Assembly (NCBI GenBank): GCA_021802425.1
Contig: JAJZXJ010000009.1
Location: 1 to 64,000 of the forward strand
From: Acidulodesulfobacterium sp021802425
GTDB lineage: Bacteria; SZUA-79; Acidulodesulfobacterales; Acidulodesulfobacteraceae
Reading direction: 5' to 3'
Length of the DNA stretch: 64,000 nucleotides
The position numbers and the translations under genes were made by a program. Shown in pieces: positions 15,914-25,893 of this stretch. The notes below the pieces were generated by a model, which was given only the letters and a program-made list of their open reading frames with translations, had not been told where the DNA came from and searched no databases. How positions within the stretch are numbered: position 1 is the stretch's first letter; each line of letters begins with the position of its first letter.

Positions 15914-18900
15914 TTGAGTTTAGATTTGGATTTCAAAAATAATGTTTACGAAGGACGGGGATTAAAAAAGGGGGCTTCAACGGCTTTTGCGCTGGAAGAA
16001 GCCCTCCTGCTTAATTCAGAAAATAATTTATCGGTCTTTTTGTGCGATAATTATTTATCGGCGAGGGATTTATATAAAAATTTAACATTTTTTGAAAATG
16101 CATTATTCCTGACGGACTCTTCGTTAAAGAAAAAAAAGGTTTTTTTTTGCGAAGAGATTATCCCGCTAAGTTTATTATACGAAATAAAGACGGAAAAAGA
16201 CGCTGTTATAATTTTAACTCCCGCCTCTTTTTTCTCAAAAGTTCCCGAATTAGATATCCTTTCAAAATCCTGCATTAATATCAAAAGAGGTTTAAAACTT
16301 TCCAGAGATAAATTTATCTCCGCTCTTATATCTTACGGTTATGACCCGGTAAGCCAGATAGAAAGTCAAAAGGAGTTTGCGGTTAGAGGGGAAATAATCG
16401 ACCTGTTCGATGCAGAAAATTCTTCCCCCGTCAGGATAGATTTTTTTGATGAAATAGTGGAAGACATAAGGCATTTCGATCTTAATACGCAAAGGAGCTT
16501 TAAAACAATAGATAGTTTTACCGTGTTTCCGGTTAAAGAAGGCATCTATGAAAAAAAACTGAATTTATTGGATATTACCGAAAGTCCTGTTTTATATGTC
16601 GAAAAACCAAAAACTGAACTTCAAAATTTTTTAAATCATGATGCAGGCAATGCAGGTAACAGAACTATTTATATAGAAGCATTAAATAAAGCATACAAAT
16701 TATTCTATTATGACCTCAATGAATTAAAGGTATATTACGGCGATGAAAGTTTTGAAAATTCCAAAAACGCTTATATCTTGTTTGAAGATTTTAACGATGT
16801 AAATTTTATTAAAAATTTTAAATATAAAAACGGGCAGCTAAATCTAAAACTAATAAAAAGGGTATTCTCCGGATTAATCGAAAAAAAATATTTAATAATT
16901 TTAGTTTCTAAAAACGAAATTCATCATCAAAGATTAAAAGAGATTTTTGCTTCCGTTCAACTGGATAAGGATAAAACGGAAGGAAGGTTTCATATTGTTA
17001 TCGGTGAGATTTCAGCGGGAATCATATCGAAAAAACATAAATTTCTGATATTTACCGGCGAAGAACTTTTCAGGGAACATATTAATTTGATTGAAGAGCC
17101 GCCGTATAAGGGTTCAAAACCGGATTTTTTTAACGAAATAAGCGAGCTTAATCCCGGCGACTTTGTAGTTCACAATGAATTCGGCGTAGCAAAATTTACG
17201 GGGATAAAAAAAATTACCGTAAGCGGCACCATATCGGACTATTTCGAACTCCTGTACGAAGGCGGGGACAAGATTTTTGTTCCTGCGGACAAGATTTATT
17301 TAATCCATAAATATATTGCCTCTTCAGAGGAAAATTCGCCAAAATTAAGCAGATTGGGAAATAGGTCATGGGAAAGGGCAAAAATAAAGGCTAAAGAAAA
17401 AATAGAGGAAGTCGCCCTTGATTTAAAAGTATTATACGCCAAAAGAATGACCGGGAGGGGATTTGCTTTTTCGGAAGAAGATGAGGTTTACAGGGAATTT
17501 GAAGAAAGCTTTGAGTTTGAAGAAACCGAAGATCAGGCAAAGGCAATCAAAGATGTCCTTTCGGATATGCATCTTAATAAACCGATGGACAGGCTAATAT
17601 GCGGCGATGTGGGATTCGGGAAGACGGAAGTAGCGATTAGAGCGGCATTTAAAGCATCCATGGATGGAAAGCAGGTGGCTCTTATTGCTCCCACTACTCT
17701 TTTAGTGGAGCAGCATTACAATAATTTTAAAAAAAGATTTGAAAAATATCCGATTAAAGTAGCCTATATCTCAAGATTTGTCGGTAAGGGCGAGGAAAAG
17801 AAAATCTTAAATCAGATTAAAAGCGGAGAAATAGACATAATAATAGGGACGCACAAACTATTATCCGAAAAAATTAAATTTCACGATATCGGGCTTCTAA
17901 TTATCGATGAAGAACAAAAGTTTGGAGCGATGCAGAAAGAAGGAATCAAAGAAATCCGTTCTTCTATAGATGTTCTTGCAATGAGCGCCACCCCGATTCC
18001 AAGAACCTTATATCTTTCGATGTCCGGCATCAGGGATTTAAGCATTATCGATACCCCTCCCGCAGGAAGAAAGAATGTTATAACCGATATTGCCGGTTAC
18101 GACGATGAAATCATTAAGGATGCCGTTTTTAAGGAGCTTGCAAGGGGCGGGCAGGTTTATTTTATCGATAACAGGATTTCGCATCTGGACGCGGTATTTA
18201 AAAAGATTAAAAAAATAATGCCGGATATAAGAATCGGCGTCGTTCACGGGAGGCTCGGCGTAAATGATATCGAGCAGGTGATGCACCTTTTTTATAATAA
18301 AGGGTATGACATGCTTCTTAGCACATCGATTATCGAATCGGGGCTCGATAACCCCAATGTTAATACAATTATTATAAATAATGCGGAAAATCTTGGTTTA
18401 AGCCAGCTGTACCAGCTAAGGGGACGGGTAGGCAGGTCGCATCTTCAGGCTTATTGTTTGCTTGTAATCGGGTGCGGTTTGGCTGATTTAACGGAAGAAC
18501 AAAGAAAAAGGCTGAATAAGGCAAAAGAATACAGCGAATTGGGGGCGGGTTTTAAACTTGCTATGGCAGATCTGGAGATAAGGGGGGCAGGCAATATTTT
18601 GGGGGGCGCCCAGTCGGGGCACATTGACGCTATCGGGCTTGAAATGTGCATGCAAATGCTTAAAGAAGAGGTTGAAAAAATGCAGGGCATTACACTTCCT
18701 CCGCAAATTAACCCCGAGGTAAAAACTAATCTATCTTTATATATCCCGGATTCTTATATAAATGATAGTAAAATAAAATTATCCATTTACAGAAAGCTTG
18801 CGAATTGCAACAGCTTAGACGATGTTGAGGCGGTACGGTTAGAGCTCGCCGACAGATTTGGGAAAATTCCCGAGATGGTAAATAATCTTTTATCGGTAGA

Positions 18901-19171
18901 AGAACTCAAGGTTTATATGAAAAATTCAAGGGTTAAACTCATAGAGATAAAAGAAAATGAATTTATAATCGAATTTCACGGCTCGGCGGAAGCCCTTTCT
19001 GACGGTTTAATCAAGTTTGTAAATGACGGAAATATTTCATCGGAATATGTTATAAACTTTCTCGGAGAATTTATAATTAAACTTAGGCCCAAAAAAGCGC
19101 CTGCGCCGCTTGATAAACTTGATGCTTCTAAAATTATCTTGCAACGATTATATGGCTATGTTAATATTTAA
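15914..19171 (+). CDS. mfd: Transcription-repair coupling factor
   Basis: Mfd removes RNA polymerase stalled at DNA lesions and recruits UvrA. The 1085-residue protein has the UvrB-like N-terminal module, the RNA-polymerase-interaction domain (ELNPGDFVVHNEFGVAKFTGI, about 410-430), the helicase Walker A CGDVGFGKTEVA (about 562-573), DEEQ at about 664, SATPIPRTL, and the C-terminal TRCF domain. The start is TTG at 15914 with AGGA nearby; no better codon lies in frame. It is somewhat shorter than E. coli Mfd. uvrA lies downstream in the same direction. Confidence 0.95.
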   Translation: MSLDLDFKNNVYEGRGLKKGASTAFALEEALLLNSENNLSVFLCDNYLSARDLYKNLTFFENALFLTDSSLKKKKVFFCEEIIPLSLLYEIKTEKDAVIILTPASFFSKVPELDILSKSCINIKRGLKLSRDKFISALISYGYDPVSQIESQKEFAVRGEIIDLFDAENSSPVRIDFFDEIVEDIRHFDLNTQRSFKTIDSFTVFPVKEGIYEKKLNLLDITESPVLYVEKPKTELQNFLNHDAGNAGNRTIYIEALNKAYKLFYYDLNELKVYYGDESFENSKNAYILFEDFNDVNFIKNFKYKNGQLNLKLIKRVFSGLIEKKYLIILVSKNEIHHQRLKEIFASVQLDKDKTEGRFHIVIGEISAGIISKKHKFLIFTGEELFREHINLIEEPPYKGSKPDFFNEISELNPGDFVVHNEFGVAKFTGIKKITVSGTISDYFELLYEGGDKIFVPADKIYLIHKYIASSEENSPKLSRLGNRSWERAKIKAKEKIEEVALDLKVLYAKRMTGRGFAFSEEDEVYREFEESFEFEETEDQAKAIKDVLSDMHLNKPMDRLICGDVGFGKTEVAIRAAFKASMDGKQVALIAPTTLLVEQHYNNFKKRFEKYPIKVAYISRFVGKGEEKKILNQIKSGEIDIIIGTHKLLSEKIKFHDIGLLIIDEEQKFGAMQKEGIKEIRSSIDVLAMSATPIPRTLYLSMSGIRDLSIIDTPPAGRKNVITDIAGYDDEIIKDAVFKELARGGQVYFIDNRISHLDAVFKKIKKIMPDIRIGVVHGRLGVNDIEQVMHLFYNKGYDMLLSTSIIESGLDNPNVNTIIINNAENLGLSQLYQLRGRVGRSHLQAYCLLVIGCGLADLTEEQRKRLNKAKEYSELGAGFKLAMADLEIRGAGNILGGAQSGHIDAIGLEMCMQMLKEEVEKMQGITLPPQINPEVKTNLSLYIPDSYINDSKIKLSIYRKLANCNSLDDVEAVRLELADRFGKIPEMVNNLLSVEELKVYMKNSRVKLIEIKENEFIIEFHGSAEALSDGLIKFVNDGNISSEYVINFLGEFIIKLRPKKAPAPLDKLDASKIILQRLYGYVNI

Positions 19172-19214
19172 AGATAATTATTAAATTTAATTTTAATATA
19201 TTCAGAGGAAAAAA

Positions 19215-20189
19215 ATGAAATTGAAAATCAGGGGTCAGAAGGACTGGCGGGGCCGGTCTCAAAGGTTTTTTAAAATTAACGGTAAAATTTTATTTATAGC
19301 ATTATTTGCGGTTATAATTTCAATGAGTCTTTACGGCTGCGCCAAAAAAAGCGCTCCATCTTCAAAGGTTATCGCTACGGTTAACGGAAAGCCTATAACG
19401 GTCGGCAAATTTAAATCCGAAATCGCCAAATTTCCGCCGAATTTAAAAGATTATCTTCAAACCCCCGCAGGTTCAAAGAGGTTTATTAGAAGTCTTGTCG
19501 ATAGGCAAGTATTGGTTAACGAAGCCGTTAAAGAAGGGATTAATAAGTCGAAAGATTATAAATCCCAAGTTTCCGATTTTAAAAAGGGCCTTTTGGTGCA
19601 GCTTCTTTTGCACAAGGAGATCTCGAATAAAGTCAGCGTGACGACCGCTGATGCAAAGTCTTACTACAAAAAGCATTTCTTAAGCTTTAATCTGCCGTCA
19701 AAGATTAATGTCAGTTATGTTCAGTCAAGTTCGCTCAAACAGGCTCAGGCCGCTTACAATTTACTTAAAAGCGGAAAACCGTTTGCCGCCGTTGCGCAAA
19801 AGTACTCAACCGCTCCAAATGCCAAATCGGGCGGAACTTTGGGGTGGATTAAATTCGAAGAAACAACGCCGGCATTTAACAATGCCGCCTTTAACCTTCG
19901 CAAAATAGGGGAGTACTCAAATATCGTTAAGGTCGGGAACAACTTTGACATAATAAGGCTTAATAATATAATAGCAGGCAAGCCAAAACCGTTTTCTAAG
20001 GTAAAGAACGATATTATCGTTATGATGAAACAAAAAGAAGCTTCTAAAATTCTTAAAAACTTTGTAGAAAAGTTAAGGGCTAAGTCAAACATTAAATATT
20101 ATTACAATAATTTACCAAACTTTGAAGCTGCTCCAGTTCCCGCTCCTGTTCCTGAAAAGCAGGGCGCTGCCGGTAAAAAGCAGGGTTAA
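19215..20189 (+). CDS. PpiC-type peptidyl-prolyl isomerase lipoprotein
   Basis: The 324-residue protein has a basic N-terminus, a hydrophobic segment and a lipobox SLYGC with C42 as the predicted lipid-modified residue. A SurA-N-like chaperone region (about 50-150) precedes one parvulin domain (about 165-265, with AQKYSTAPNAKSGGTLGW). It should act as a periplasmic folding chaperone held to a membrane. The tail is Pro/Ala/Lys-rich. The n-region before the hydrophobic stretch is unusually long (about 24 residues), so a later start is conceivable, though AGAGGAA supports this ATG. A second parvulin gene follows 10 bp later. Confidence 0.85.
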   Translation: MKLKIRGQKDWRGRSQRFFKINGKILFIALFAVIISMSLYGCAKKSAPSSKVIATVNGKPITVGKFKSEIAKFPPNLKDYLQTPAGSKRFIRSLVDRQVLVNEAVKEGINKSKDYKSQVSDFKKGLLVQLLLHKEISNKVSVTTADAKSYYKKHFLSFNLPSKINVSYVQSSSLKQAQAAYNLLKSGKPFAAVAQKYSTAPNAKSGGTLGWIKFEETTPAFNNAAFNLRKIGEYSNIVKVGNNFDIIRLNNIIAGKPKPFSKVKNDIIVMMKQKEASKILKNFVEKLRAKSNIKYYYNNLPNFEAAPVPAPVPEKQGAAGKKQG

Positions 20190-20199
20190 AATTTTAAAT

Positions 20200-21225
20200 A
20201 TGGAAAGTATAATAAAAAAGGGCAGGATTTTCGCATTTATAGCCGCTTCCATTTTCTTAATTAATTTATTTCCCGTAAGCGCAAAAAATGCAAACGCCGT
20301 AATAATAGACCAGGTAATTGCCGTTGTGAATAAAACCCCTATAACGCTGTATGATTTTGCAAAATTTAACAGGCCGGCGTTCGAAGAATATGAGCAGATG
20401 CAAAACAATGCCTCTCAGGGTATTTTTACAAGCTCCGATTCCCTGATAATGTCGAAAACAAAAGGCGTTATCAATCTTTTGGCGGATAATATTTTACTTA
20501 AGCAGGAAGAGGAAAGAGCGGCTATTTATATATCTCCAAAACAATTGGGCGGTTATATAAAGGATGTCGCCCATGCAAATAACTTTACCGAAAATCAGTT
20601 CTTCGATTTTTTAAAAAAAAGGGGGATAAGTAAAGAGGCGTACATTAAACGGGTTAGAACCCACTTTATCCGGATGGAACTTCTGAGGAAGGTTTACGGC
20701 AATAAGATGATTATAACTCAAAAAGAAATGCAGGATTATTATAAGAAAAACATAGAAGAATTCAGAGGCATGCCTATGGCAGACCTGAAGCTTATATTTT
20801 TAGCCGTGCCTCGTAACGCAAGTAAAGAAGCAAAGAAAAAAATATATGGAAAAATGTTAAAAATTAGAAAGCTGGCAATAAACGGCGATACAGGTTTTTC
20901 ATCCCTGGCAAGAAAATATTCGGAAGATCCTTCGGAAAAAAATGGAGGAAGAATCGGCTATGTTTATAAAGATAAATTATCCCCTAATTTCTCTAAGATA
21001 GCTTTTAGGTTAAAGGTGGGGCAGATAAGCAAGGTTATAAAATCTCCATTCGGCTATACCATATTTAAATCTGTCGGAAAAAAAATGGGGGCATTTAAAA
21101 CCTTTAAGCAGGTAAAGCCGGAGATAATTTCGATTCTTGAAAAACATAAAACAAACGAATATCTTGCAAGGCTTTTAAAAAGAGCCAGAAAAAATGCTTA
21201 TATTAAAATCAAAATCCCTGTTTAA
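20200..21225 (+). CDS. surA: SurA-like periplasmic chaperone / peptidyl-prolyl isomerase
   Basis: The 341-residue protein begins with a signal peptide (hydrophobic FAFIAASIFLINLFPVSA, cleavage probably after VSA near residue 28). A SurA N-terminal region follows, with QVIAVVNKTPITLYDF as its usual opening, then one parvulin domain (about 195-300, ARKYSEDPSEKNGGRIGY). It assists outer-membrane protein folding. The frame runs further upstream into the preceding gene, but only the ATG at 20200 gives the signal peptide. The order mfd-ppiC-surA-pdxA is reminiscent of other Gram-negative gene orders linking surA and pdxA. Confidence 0.85.
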   Translation: MESIIKKGRIFAFIAASIFLINLFPVSAKNANAVIIDQVIAVVNKTPITLYDFAKFNRPAFEEYEQMQNNASQGIFTSSDSLIMSKTKGVINLLADNILLKQEEERAAIYISPKQLGGYIKDVAHANNFTENQFFDFLKKRGISKEAYIKRVRTHFIRMELLRKVYGNKMIITQKEMQDYYKKNIEEFRGMPMADLKLIFLAVPRNASKEAKKKIYGKMLKIRKLAINGDTGFSSLARKYSEDPSEKNGGRIGYVYKDKLSPNFSKIAFRLKVGQISKVIKSPFGYTIFKSVGKKMGAFKTFKQVKPEIISILEKHKTNEYLARLLKRARKNAYIKIKIPV

Positions 21226-21242
21226 CGATTACATGAATAAAA

Positions 21243-22271
21243 TTGCTTAAGGAAAGTAGCTTTATCGGCATTACAATGGGGGATCCCGCCGGCATCGGTC
21301 CTGAAATAGCAGTTAAGGCTGCGGAATACTTCATAAAAATCAACACGCCAATTAAACCGGTTATCTTCGGGTCTTTTGAACATATTGATTATGTTTTAAA
21401 AAGTATAATCAAAAAAGATGCCCCTATAAATTTAATCAGGCAGGACTCTCTCCTTGAATATTCTTACAAAAATACCCATATCAATGTAATAGATTTATCT
21501 TCCAAATCGTATCAATCCGTGAAATACGGCGAAATTAATCCCGAATATGCCAAAGATGTCGAATCATTTATTTCTGCCGCAGTAGATTTTTCATTAGACG
21601 GAAGAATTTCGGGATTTGCAACAGCCCCGATAAATAAGGAAATGATGATAAAAGGAGGCGCAAAGTTCGGCGGACATACGGAGCTTTTAGGATATTTAAC
21701 TTCTTCAAAAGACTATGCAATGCTTTTTTATTCAAAAACAATGATAACCGTTCTTGCGACAATTCATATTCCGTTATTTATGGTTTCAAGGAGCATCACC
21801 AAAGAATCTTTAAGGAATATACTAAAAATCTCTATCTCGTCCATGATAAACGATTTTGGCATAAGCAGTCCTAAAATTGCCGTTTTAGGTTTGAATCCGC
21901 ATGCGGGAGAAAATGGGGAGATAGGCGCCGAAGAAAAAGATATTATATCCCCGGTTATAACGGAATTTAAAAATAACGGCTTTTTTGTAAGCGGACCTTT
22001 TCCGTCCGACAGCTTCTTTGCTAAAATATACAAAAATTACGACTTAATAGTTTCAATGTATCATGACCAGGCGTTAATACCTTTTAAACTGCTCTCCTTT
22101 AATGAGGGAGTAAATGTAACCGCGGGACTTAAAATCGTAAGGACATCGCCCGTGCATGGAACGGCTTATAATATAGCGGGGAAAAATTTAGCTGATTCTA
22201 ACAGTATGAAAGAATCTATAAAATTAGCTTATAAAATTTCGAAAAATAGACTGAAATGGAAAGAAAAATAA
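21243..22271 (+). CDS. pdxA: 4-hydroxythreonine-4-phosphate dehydrogenase
   Basis: PdxA catalyses an NAD-dependent step of pyridoxal 5'-phosphate synthesis. The N-terminus contains the signature GITMGDPAGIGPEI, and later APINKE, GHTE (metal-binding His), GLNPHAGENG, YHDQALIPFK and GLKIVRTSPVHGTAYNIAG all match the family. The start is TTG at 21243, since no ATG precedes the first strand. Length (342 residues) is normal. It overlaps uvrA by 16 bp. Confidence 0.93.
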   Translation: MLKESSFIGITMGDPAGIGPEIAVKAAEYFIKINTPIKPVIFGSFEHIDYVLKSIIKKDAPINLIRQDSLLEYSYKNTHINVIDLSSKSYQSVKYGEINPEYAKDVESFISAAVDFSLDGRISGFATAPINKEMMIKGGAKFGGHTELLGYLTSSKDYAMLFYSKTMITVLATIHIPLFMVSRSITKESLRNILKISISSMINDFGISSPKIAVLGLNPHAGENGEIGAEEKDIISPVITEFKNNGFFVSGPFPSDSFFAKIYKNYDLIVSMYHDQALIPFKLLSFNEGVNVTAGLKIVRTSPVHGTAYNIAGKNLADSNSMKESIKLAYKISKNRLKWKEK

Positions 22272-25090
22272 TAATAAAGGGTGCGCGGCAGCATAATTTA
22301 AAAAATATAAATATAGAAATTCCGAAGGACAGACTTGTCGTAATAACAGGTCTTTCCGGTTCGGGAAAATCGTCTTTGGCGTTTGATACCATATTTGCGG
22401 AGGGGCAAAGAAGGTATTTAGAATCCCTTTCTTCATACGCAAGGCAGTTTATGGAGCAGATGGATAAGCCCGATGTCGATTCCATAGAGGGGTTGTCTCC
22501 CACCATTTCCATAGAGCAAAAGTCTGTTAGTAAAAATCCCCGTTCCACCGTAGGAACTATTACCGAAATATATGACTATTTAAGAGTTCTATTTGCCCGT
22601 ATCGGAGTTCCATATTGTTATAAATGCGGTAAAAAAATAGAACCCAAGACTATCGACCAGATGACGGAGGCGGTTTTTTCACACAAAATCGGCGAAAAAT
22701 TAATTATATTGTCGCCTATTGCGATTAATAGAAAGGGCGAATTTAAGGCAAAATTCGAGGAATATTTAAAGCACGGCTTTTACAGGGTATATGTAGATAA
22801 AAAGGAATATAATCTCGAGGATGCTATAACCTTAGATAAAAATAAAAAACATGATATCGACTTAGTTATCGATAGAATTTTTATAAAAGATGAAAACAAA
22901 AAAAGGCTGGCAGATTCTATCGAACTTGCTTTAAAATTATCGCAGGGCATTCTAAAATTAAAGTTCGAAGATAAAGAAGAAATACTAACCGAAAATTCTA
23001 TCTGTTTGGATTGCGGCATAAGCTACGGAAAACCCGAACCGGCGGCATTTTCCTTTAACAGCCCCCAGGGCGCCTGCTCTTTTTGCGACGGATTAGGATA
23101 TACGAAATATTTGGACGAGGATCTCATAGTCCCGAATAAGGGATTGTCGTTAAGAGAAGGAGCGATAACAGTTTTAAACAATTCAAGCCCCGTTTATAAA
23201 AACCAGATAATAAGCGCATTATCGAAACATTACGGGTTTAGGACGGACACGCCTTACGAAGATTTAACTTATGACGATAGGCATGCAATTATGTACGGTT
23301 CAGGCGATGATAAAATAAAATTTTACGATGCCGTAACCGAAAATACTTCTTTCAGGTTAAAAAAATGGGAAGGGATAATTCCAATGCTGGAGGCAAGCAT
23401 AAACGGTTCTAACCACATAATCAACGCTCACGAATTTATGAACGAAAAGGCCTGTCCCGAATGCCATGGTTTTAGATTAAAGAAAGAGTCCTTAAGTTAT
23501 AAAATTAATAATATGTCGATTATAGATATTGCAGGTTTAAGCATTAAAAACGCCTCAAAATTTTTTAAAGATGTCGATTTGAATGAATATGAGCAAAATG
23601 TAGCCGTCAGGTTAATTAACGAAATTAAAGACAGGCTGAAGTTTCTCGTAAATGTAGGGCTTGACTATCTTACATTATCAAGGCCTGCTCAAACGCTTTC
23701 CGGCGGCGAATCTCAACGAATACGGCTTGCCTCGCAAATAGGGTCGGGTCTTACGGGCGTGCTGTATGTTCTCGACGAGCCGAGTATCGGGCTTCATATG
23801 AGGGATAACGAGCGCTTGCTAAAAACTATTATAGACCTTAAGGATAAAGGAAATAGTCTTATTGTGGTGGAACATGATACGCTTACGATGTTGGAAGCCG
23901 ATTATATTGTAGATATGGGTCCCGGGGCGGGTAAAAACGGAGGGTATGTGGTGGCCCGGGGAACCCCTGCCGAAATTATGAGTAATCCAGATTCGCTGAC
24001 AGGCAAATATTTAAGCGGAAAAGCGGGAGTGGATATTCCGGGTGCAAGGAGAAAGCAGGATAAGAATTTTTTAGAAATAAAAGGCGCAAAAAAAAATAAT
24101 TTAAAAAATATAAATGCCGGCATACCCCTTGAAAATCTGGTTTGCATAACAGGGGTTTCCGGTTCGGGAAAAAGCACGCTTATAATCGACACCCTTTATG
24201 CCGCTGTCTCCAATTACAAAAACGGTATAAAGGATTTTAAGAGGTTTGAAATAGAAAACATAGAAAATATCGATTTAATCGATAGAATTATCGATATAGA
24301 CCAATCTCCTATCGGAAGAACTCCAAGGTCAAATCCTGCTACATACACCGGTATTTTTACGCTGATAAGGGAGATTTTTGCGGGAACCAAAGAGGCGAGG
24401 GCAAGAGGCTATAACCCCGGCAGATTCAGCTTTAATGTAAAAGGGGGCAGATGCGAGGCATGCAGCGGCGACGGCGTAAAAAAGATAGAGATGCTGTTTA
24501 TGCCGGATGTTTATGTCGTATGCGATGTCTGTAAGGGAAAGAGGTATAATAAACAAACATTAGAGATAGCTTATAAAAACAAAAATATTTATGATGTTTT
24601 AAATATGACGGTCAGGGAGGCTTATGAATTTTTTGGCAATATACCCGCGCTTAATCATAAAATTAAGTTTTTAATCGATGTAGGGCTTGATTATATAAAC
24701 CTGGGCCAGCTTGCAACTACCTTATCCGGCGGGGAGGCTCAAAGGATTAAGCTTTCAAGAGAACTGTCGAGGCCCGGCCAGTTTAAAACCCTGTATATAC
24801 TTGACGAGCCAACCACGGGTCTGCATTTTGACGACATAAATAAACTGCTGCATATTCTAAATTTACTTGTAGGTTCAGGCAATACCGTTATTGTTATTGA
24901 ACATAATATCGATGTTATCAAGTCATCCGATTATATTATAGATATGGGACCCGAGGGCGGGGATGAAGGGGGCTATATTGTGGCGTGCGGCGCACCTGAA
25001 GACTTAGTTTTAAATAATGACTCGGTAACGGGCAAATATCTGGCTGACGCCATTAAAAAAACAGCAATAAGCAAAGTTTGGAATCAATAG
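22256..25090 (+). CDS. uvrA: Excinuclease ABC subunit A
   Basis: UvrA is the damage-recognition ATPase of nucleotide excision repair. The 944-residue protein has two ABC modules: Walker A GLSGSGKSSL near residue 31 and GVSGSGKSTL near 634; signatures LSGGESQR (about 481) and LSGGEAQR (about 823); zinc-finger cysteine sets (CYKCGKK..., CxxC with CSFCDGLGY, CEACSGDGVKK...CDVCKGKRY). It begins inside pdxA, so the two are translationally linked. Together with mfd upstream this groups repair genes. Confidence 0.97.
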   Translation: MERKIIIKGARQHNLKNINIEIPKDRLVVITGLSGSGKSSLAFDTIFAEGQRRYLESLSSYARQFMEQMDKPDVDSIEGLSPTISIEQKSVSKNPRSTVGTITEIYDYLRVLFARIGVPYCYKCGKKIEPKTIDQMTEAVFSHKIGEKLIILSPIAINRKGEFKAKFEEYLKHGFYRVYVDKKEYNLEDAITLDKNKKHDIDLVIDRIFIKDENKKRLADSIELALKLSQGILKLKFEDKEEILTENSICLDCGISYGKPEPAAFSFNSPQGACSFCDGLGYTKYLDEDLIVPNKGLSLREGAITVLNNSSPVYKNQIISALSKHYGFRTDTPYEDLTYDDRHAIMYGSGDDKIKFYDAVTENTSFRLKKWEGIIPMLEASINGSNHIINAHEFMNEKACPECHGFRLKKESLSYKINNMSIIDIAGLSIKNASKFFKDVDLNEYEQNVAVRLINEIKDRLKFLVNVGLDYLTLSRPAQTLSGGESQRIRLASQIGSGLTGVLYVLDEPSIGLHMRDNERLLKTIIDLKDKGNSLIVVEHDTLTMLEADYIVDMGPGAGKNGGYVVARGTPAEIMSNPDSLTGKYLSGKAGVDIPGARRKQDKNFLEIKGAKKNNLKNINAGIPLENLVCITGVSGSGKSTLIIDTLYAAVSNYKNGIKDFKRFEIENIENIDLIDRIIDIDQSPIGRTPRSNPATYTGIFTLIREIFAGTKEARARGYNPGRFSFNVKGGRCEACSGDGVKKIEMLFMPDVYVVCDVCKGKRYNKQTLEIAYKNKNIYDVLNMTVREAYEFFGNIPALNHKIKFLIDVGLDYINLGQLATTLSGGEAQRIKLSRELSRPGQFKTLYILDEPTTGLHFDDINKLLHILNLLVGSGNTVIVIEHNIDVIKSSDYIIDMGPEGGDEGGYIVACGAPEDLVLNNDSVTGKYLADAIKKTAISKVWNQ

Positions 25091-25185
25091 CTCGGCTTAA
25101 TAAATATGCGGTTTGCGTTGTTGAAGCGGAATATGGCAATATTACGCAGACATAAAATTTTATAAAAAATTAATTAAAAAAATTA

Positions 25186-25214
25186 TTGACTTTTTGAGGT
25201 TATAGTGATAAAAA
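25186..25214 (+). promoter_or_regulatory. Putative sigma-70 promoter for the Rieske/cytochrome b unit
   Basis: TTGACT at 25186-25191 and TAAAAA at 25209-25214 are 17 bp apart, within the 281-bp AT-rich gap before the Rieske gene. The -10 is weak. This would leave a leader of about 150 bases. Nothing else specific is seen in the gap 25091-25371. Confidence 0.4.
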
Positions 25215-25371
25215 AGTTTATTTAGTATTTAAAATTTTACCGATATATCAAATAGATAAGATTTAGAAACCATATTAAATACGATAAATATGCAATGATA
25301 ACGGCTTTATAAATTAGTAAAATCGAATAATCGAATAATTTAATTAAATAATAAACCAAAGGGGGGTTAAA

Positions 25372-25893
25372 ATGGCAAAAAGTTCAGAAGAGTCGCCTTC
25401 AAGGCGGACTTTTATGACGGTTGTTATCGGTTTAATTTCTGCCATAGTAGGCGTTGCGGTGACGGTTCCTATTCTGGGAGTGGTTTTAAGCCCGTTATTT
25501 AAAAAAAGGGATATTGTATGGACTGAACTTGGCAGCATGAGCGACTTACAAAAAATTGCACCCTTGACGCCGAAGTTTGTTCCCGTATATTTCAGGGTTA
25601 AGCAGGGGTGGTCGGTAAATACTCTTCCAAGGCAGGTTGTCGTAGTTAAAGATATTAACGGTAATTTTTATTTCTTCTCAAATCAGTGTACCCATCTAGG
25701 GTGTCCTTTACACTGGATTCCTGCAAGACAAAAGTTCCTGTGCCCGTGCCATGGCGGGATGTTTAATGTTCTCGGTAAAGTTGTCGGAGGTCCTCCGCCC
25801 AGGCCGTTGTATGAGTGGGTTCATAAAATAGAAAAAGATACCGTATTTATTCAAAATAAGTTTTTGAATAATCCAAAAGAGAGGGGGATCTAA
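25372..25893 (+). CDS. qcrA: Rieske iron-sulfur protein of a bc-type complex
   Basis: The 173-residue protein has a twin-arginine-type N-terminus (SRRTFM, residues 10-15) and one membrane anchor. The [2Fe-2S] motifs are CTHLGC (C106, H108, C111) and CPCHGG (C124, C126, H127), so both ligand pairs and the disulfide pair are present. It passes electrons from quinol to a cytochrome. AAAGGGGGG precedes the ATG. Its stop overlaps the start of the cytochrome b gene by one base. Confidence 0.93.
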   Translation: MAKSSEESPSRRTFMTVVIGLISAIVGVAVTVPILGVVLSPLFKKRDIVWTELGSMSDLQKIAPLTPKFVPVYFRVKQGWSVNTLPRQVVVVKDINGNFYFFSNQCTHLGCPLHWIPARQKFLCPCHGGMFNVLGKVVGGPPPRPLYEWVHKIEKDTVFIQNKFLNNPKERGI